A DNA stretch of 10,022 bases from JAHHUH01 sp045123075. Its GTDB lineage: Bacteria > Bacillota > Negativicutes > Acidaminococcales > Acidaminococcaceae. The stretch is taken from the NCBI GenBank assembly GCA_045123075.1, contig JBGVIJ010000017.1, positions 1 to 10,022 of the forward strand, given 5' to 3'. Positions 7,092 to 10,022 of this stretch are shown here, piece by piece; position 1 is the first letter of the stretch, and each line of letters begins with the position of its first letter. The translations under genes and the position numbers were made by a program. Below the pieces are notes generated by a model, which was given only the letters and a program-made list of their open reading frames with translations, was not told the origin of the DNA and did no database searches.

Positions 7092-7324
7092 ACGTAAACA
7101 AATACAAGTACTCCGTGGTACCACCCTAATGACAGTTATTAAAATAACGTGCCACTCGAAACGCTGTATCGGGCGTTCCCCGTACTCGCCTACTTTATTC
7201 GACGAATCCGCTCCAAAGTGATTTTCACCAGTTTAGACGTTGTTTGGGCTTGCACCATCCCCAAATCGCTTTGCTTGTCGCCACAGGCTACTGTCTTTAT
7301 CATAGCGTTAGCCAATATTAAAAC
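7060..7324 (-). promoter_or_regulatory. T-box riboswitch leader for isoleucine (ileS)
   Basis: Read on the minus strand, the leader senses uncharged tRNA-Ile and lets transcription continue into ileS when isoleucine is scarce. Stem I is recognisable from its AGCGA motif and the distal 6-bp stem TTTGGG/CCCAAA (7260-7265 with 7243-7248) around a GATGGTG-type loop. The specifier is AUC (7220-7222), in the context GAAAATCAC. The T-box sequence AGGGTGGTACCACGG lies at 7113-7127 and contains the TGGT bulge that binds the tRNA acceptor end. The downstream strand CGTCCCTA (7079-7086) can pair with it to form the antiterminator, or with GGGACG (7071-7075 side) to form the terminator. The T-box call is secure. 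The exact specifier depends on the stem I fold. Confidence 0.94.
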
Positions 7325-7330
7325 ACAATA

Positions 7331-7360
7331 ATTATAACGCAGTCAATAACGCAAAGTCAA
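7331..7360 (-). promoter_or_regulatory. Promoter of the ileS T-box transcript
   Basis: On the minus strand a -35 TTGACT (7355-7360), an 18-base spacer and a perfect -10 TATAAT (7331-7336) predict a start near 7324. The promoter lies just downstream of the phosphatase stop codon at 7377. No intrinsic terminator is visible between them, so read-through from the upstream operon into the leader is possible. The spacer contains a second TTGACT as part of a tandem repeat (7335-7360). Confidence 0.78.
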
Positions 7361-7376
7361 CACAAATTGCTCTGCT

Positions 7377-8048
7377 TTACTTCTTTTCGTACTTAAAATC
7401 AAAAATTCCGTAGCCCTTGCCCTCGTTCAAATGAGAAGTATCATTCAAACGGAAAAGAGCGTGCTCGTGCCATTTGTTTCTACCTAAAACAGAAACACTT
7501 GCAGGCAAAACATCTACGGACATATTTAAAGCAACTACTTGCTTCATATCCATTCCCAACCAATGGAAGATAAGGTTTTGCACGGTGCCTTTATGGGCAA
7601 CAATGATAAGGTTTTCCTTATCTAAATCAGCCTTTTCAATCAAGCCTTGCACATTGCGGTTATAAAACTCAATGCGGGTTTCGCCACCGGGATAATTACG
7701 ATGGTCAATTTCCTGCTCAGTTGCAGGACGACAGTAGATTTTCTTAGCTTCTTCTTCCGTCAAGCCTGCAGCTTCCCCATTATTCTTTTCACGCAGGAAG
7801 GTGTACTTTTCAATTTTATCTTCCAAACCTAAAGCTCTGCCGATAATCTCTGCTGATTCCACTGCACGCTTCAAATCGCTGGTCAGAATACGTAATTTAG
7901 TATTCTTGCCTGCAAAATCCGCCGCCAACTTTTTAGCAGCCATTTCAATTTGCCAACGACCTTTTTCAGTTAAGTCAGAATCAGTCCAGCCACCAGTAAG
8001 CTTTAAAGTATGATGGGTTGCTTCACCGTGACGCACTAAAATAATCAT
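7377..8048 (-). CDS. Histidine phosphatase superfamily protein (phosphoglycerate mutase-like)
   Basis: A 223-residue soluble protein of the branch-1 histidine phosphatase fold. It opens with the phospho-acceptor motif VRHGE (His7). Other expected active-site residues are present: Arg61 in SDLKRAVESA, Glu87 in LREKNNGE, and the second histidine, His152, in IIVAHKGT. The motif after His152 reads HKG where HGG or HGA is commoner. The family includes cofactor-dependent phosphoglycerate mutases, alpha-ribazole phosphatase (CobC) and broad-specificity phosphatases, and the sequence does not tell these apart. The ribosome binding site GGAGGG (8054-8059) fills the 12-base gap after the divIVA stop, so it is probably cotranscribed and coupled with divIVA. 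It is the last gene of the operon, sitting between divIVA and the separately controlled ileS. Confidence 0.85.
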   Translation of the reverse strand: MIILVRHGEATHHTLKLTGGWTDSDLTEKGRWQIEMAAKKLAADFAGKNTKLRILTSDLKRAVESAEIIGRALGLEDKIEKYTFLREKNNGEAAGLTEEEAKKIYCRPATEQEIDHRNYPGGETRIEFYNRNVQGLIEKADLDKENLIIVAHKGTVQNLIFHWLGMDMKQVVALNMSVDVLPASVSVLGRNKWHEHALFRLNDTSHLNEGKGYGIFDFKYEKK

Positions 8049-8060
8049 ACTATCCCTCCG

Positions 8061-8846
8061 TTATTCTACGGTATGGTCTTCAAAATTTTCCAGTAATTCC
8101 ATTTGGGTTTTCAAAAGGTGCATCATATGGTTACGATGTACCATTGCTTTTTTAACTTGATTGTTGTAAGCATTTTCTGCCAAGGAAGCTCTAGATTCCG
8201 CATCAAAAATAATTTTGCGGCAACGTTCTTCTGCATCGCCAACAATTTTGCGGTAGTTAACATTAGCTTCCATCATCATCTTGTTAGCTTCACTACGTGC
8301 AGTTTCCAAAGTTTTAGCAGCTTCTGCTTCTGCAGTATTGGTGCGACGTTTGCAGGTGTCTTCAGTGGTAACCTTAAGTTTTGCCACTTCCATCTCTGCA
8401 GTATTGCGCATTTTTTCTACAAAGTTTTTAGTTTCTTCTTTCAGCTTGCTGCATTCAGCTTCGGTAGCGCTAAGCATATTTTCAGTTTTAGTTTTAGCTT
8501 GGCTATACATATCTTCAACTTTAGCCATGGTATCAGCCAAAAGTTGCTCACATTTCACTTGGGTTTCGTGTTCCAAGAGAGCAGCTTTCTTTTCACTATT
8601 AGCCTTAACTTCGTCAGCAGTTTCTTGTGCTACTGCAAGAGTGCTTTGCATGGTAGCTTCCATTTGTTGGTAGTATTCCAGCTTGGAACTTACGCGTTCA
8701 ATGGTTTCTTTCAGCTCCATATTGTCGATATAAAGATATTCATATTCTTTACGAAGCTCTGCCAAATATTTATCTACTTCTTCTACCTCGTAACCACGAA
8801 AGCCCTTGGTAAAAGTTTTATTCTTAATATCTTGCGGTGTTAACAT
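8061..8846 (-). CDS. divIVA: DivIVA-domain coiled-coil protein
   Basis: A 261-residue cytoplasmic scaffold of the DivIVA/Wag31 family, which binds negatively curved membrane at poles and septa. The N-terminal DivIVA domain is clear (residues 1-60): LTPQDIKNKTF, then GFRGYEVEEVDKYL. Phe16 and Arg17 match the residues that insert into the membrane in Bacillus DivIVA. The rest is almost wholly helical. From about residue 66 to 230 it follows an 11-residue repeat with an Ala, Ser or Thr at one position in every unit. Cys99, Cys132, Cys165 and Cys209 all fall at another single position. It is longer than Bacillus DivIVA (about 164 residues). The ribosome binding site AGGAGA (8853-8858) lies in the 15-base gap after ylmH. 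The ylmH-divIVA-ileS context supports a true DivIVA over a paralogue such as GpsB. Confidence 0.93.
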   Translation of the reverse strand: MLTPQDIKNKTFTKGFRGYEVEEVDKYLAELRKEYEYLYIDNMELKETIERVSSKLEYYQQMEATMQSTLAVAQETADEVKANSEKKAALLEHETQVKCEQLLADTMAKVEDMYSQAKTKTENMLSATEAECSKLKEETKNFVEKMRNTAEMEVAKLKVTTEDTCKRRTNTAEAEAAKTLETARSEANKMMMEANVNYRKIVGDAEERCRKIIFDAESRASLAENAYNNQVKKAMVHRNHMMHLLKTQMELLENFEDHTVE

Positions 8847-8861
8847 TGCTACTCTCCTATC

Positions 8862-9647
8862 TTAAATAAATCGTTTCAAAGTAACACTAATGCGTCCTTT
8901 TTTAGTAGTGCCACGGATTTCAGCTACTTCTACCCTGCCACGACCACGAAAGGAAATTACGTCTCCTTCGTTAACCGCTTGGGCAGCCTTTTTAGCTTCC
9001 TTCCAGTTCAGTTTTACATTGAGGCTTTTAATCTCATCAGACATTCTGCTACGAGAAACGCCATAACCTGCAGCAGCTACTGCATCAAGACGCAAATCAG
9101 CAACAGTTGCGTTAATAACCTTTACCTTTTCTTCCTTTTGCAGTAAATCATCTGCAGAAATCTCAGTCAAAGTAACAGGTGCAGAACCAATTTGGGTAAG
9201 ATTACTGTTCAAGTAATTGGTCAAAGTTTTTTCTGCAACAAACTGCGCACCTTCGGGGACAAAAACAATATCACCCAAAGCTTCACGTTTGCAGCCAGTA
9301 CCCATAAAAGCACCTAAAATATCACGATGGGACAAATCATAATAACGTTTATCCCAGCCTGCTAAAAAGTAAGTAATGCCATAATCAGGAGTACCGTAAA
9401 AATCTTCGGCAATAAACGCAACCTTCACACGTTCTGCATTTTGGAAACCACCATAGCTTTCCAGCTTGATGTTTTCAAAATTGGCAACAATGATTTCTGC
9501 CACGTTGTACGCATGAGGATCTAAAAATTCGCTGACACGATACTTACGACTTTTGTTAGCGCCTTCTGCCAAATCAAGCAGTTTAGCCGCCAATTGTTCA
9601 TCGCCGCCAGCTCTAAAATATCTTAAAATCTTTTCTCTATCTGCCAT
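8862..9647 (-). CDS. ylmH: YlmH-family S4-domain RNA-binding protein
   Basis: A 261-residue protein of the YlmH family, which is encoded next to divIVA in many Gram-positive-lineage bacteria. Related S4 proteins bind large ribosomal subunits, and YlmH has been linked to ribosome-associated quality control in Bacillus. The family's central motif is present as RDILGAFMGTGCKREALGDI (108-127). The S4 RNA-binding domain lies at about 183-245 (LRLDAVAAAGYGVSRSRM, then the GDVISFRGRGRV turn). The N-terminal half carries the YlmH-specific fold. The start lies three bases after the proC stop codon, and its ribosome binding site, AGGAAA, lies inside the end of proC, so translation of the two is probably coupled. 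Confidence 0.93.
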   Translation of the reverse strand: MADREKILRYFRAGGDEQLAAKLLDLAEGANKSRKYRVSEFLDPHAYNVAEIIVANFENIKLESYGGFQNAERVKVAFIAEDFYGTPDYGITYFLAGWDKRYYDLSHRDILGAFMGTGCKREALGDIVFVPEGAQFVAEKTLTNYLNSNLTQIGSAPVTLTEISADDLLQKEEKVKVINATVADLRLDAVAAAGYGVSRSRMSDEIKSLNVKLNWKEAKKAAQAVNEGDVISFRGRGRVEVAEIRGTTKKGRISVTLKRFI

Positions 9648-9650
9648 ATA

Positions 9651-10022
9651 TTATTTTCCTTGTAATTCGTCGCTACGCTTTAACACAGCTTGCACTGCAT
9701 CGTAGAAAGCACCACGCACACCATGATTTTCCAAAGCGTGAATACCTGCAATAGTAGTGCCACCGGGAGAAGTTACTTGGTCACGAAGCACTGCAGGATG
9801 CATACCGGTTTCGATGCACATCTTGCCACTGCCTGCCAAAGTTTGCGCTGCCAATTTAATAGCCAAAGCACGGGGCAAACCAGCACGCACGCCAGCATCT
9901 GCTAAAGCGTCAATAATTACGAACGCATATCCCGGTCCACAACCACTAACCGCAGTAATTGCTTCCAAAGCACTTTCTGCAACAACTTCTACTTCACCGC
10001 AAGAGCCAAAGATTGCTTTAGC
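9651..10022 (-). CDS. proC: Pyrroline-5-carboxylate reductase, C-terminal part (gene runs off the window)
   Basis: The last 123 residues of the enzyme that makes proline from pyrroline-5-carboxylate with NAD(P)H. The frame is open to the window edge, so the true start lies outside. The dimerisation domain is unmistakable: VSGCGPGYAFV, then LADAGVRAGLPR, LAAQTLAGSGKM, and the signature HPAVLRDQVTSPGGTTIAG, which lines the active site. The reading frame begins with FGSCGEVEVV, the usual sequence just before this domain. The NAD(P)H-binding domain is missing only because of the window edge. It is the first visible gene of the proC-ylmH-divIVA-phosphatase operon. In many Firmicutes this region holds sepF and ylmG next to ylmH; here proC takes the place adjacent to ylmH. 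Confidence 0.95.
   Translation of the reverse strand, partial: AKAIFGSCGEVEVVAESALEAITAVSGCGPGYAFVIIDALADAGVRAGLPRALAIKLAAQTLAGSGKMCIETGMHPAVLRDQVTSPGGTTIAGIHALENHGVRGAFYDAVQAVLKRSDELQGK
9655..9660 (-). promoter_or_regulatory. Ribosome binding site of ylmH inside the end of proC
   Basis: AGGAAA on the minus strand overlaps the last proC codons and lies seven bases before the ylmH ATG (9647). It is a modest site, and the three-base gap between stop and start suggests translational coupling to proC. Confidence 0.6.

Noticed and set aside
7149..7331. A small plus-strand frame of 60 residues upstream of ileS
   Set aside because: It lies entirely on the complement of the T-box leader, which explains the sequence as structured RNA.
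9651..9968. A short 105-residue protein starting at a TTG at 9968
   Set aside because: The frame stays open to the window edge and the extra residues are the normal ProC sequence, so this is the end of proC and not a separate gene.

Overview
The window reads as an ordinary chromosomal segment of a low-to-mid GC Firmicute. The class Negativicutes, for example the Phascolarctobacterium/Acidaminococcus group, is my best guess. Supporting this are a ylmH-divIVA-ileS order downstream of the cell-division cluster, a T-box in front of ileS, Firmicute-type sigma-A promoters and AGGAGG-type ribosome binding sites. A stand-alone oxaloacetate decarboxylase/transcarboxylase-type carboxyltransferase without a biotin domain fits decarboxylating anaerobes. 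The species is inference and was not checked against any database.

Left part (1-4100). The window opens with the promoter and leader of a ribosomal RNA operon running leftward off the edge; the 16S gene itself is outside. Back to back with it is a rightward gene for a class A penicillin-binding protein (291-2543) with an unusual Lys/Glu/Arg-rich C-terminal tail, followed by its own terminator. Next is a monocistronic carboxyltransferase gene (2711-4057) with its own promoter and a strong, probably bidirectional terminator.

Middle (4100-7376). A 123-base imperfect palindrome sits between the convergent carboxyltransferase and ileS genes, and its right end is the stop codon of ileS. The isoleucyl-tRNA synthetase gene runs leftward (4236-7025). 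It is preceded by a complete T-box leader with an AUC (Ile) specifier, a terminator/antiterminator switch and a sigma-A promoter.

Right part (7377-10022, all leftward). The transcription order is proC (partial, C-terminal 123 residues), ylmH, divIVA, then a histidine-phosphatase-family gene, with gaps of 3 to 15 bases. This is one tightly packed operon fragment joining proline biosynthesis, an S4-domain ribosome-linked protein, a polar/division scaffold and a small phosphatase. ileS lies downstream but has its own promoter and amino-acid-responsive switch.

I found no mobile element, CRISPR array, tRNA gene or new defence system. The most interesting points are the palindrome that supplies the ileS stop codon, a regular 11-residue repeat in the DivIVA-like protein, and the probable single-alpha-helix tail on the penicillin-binding protein.
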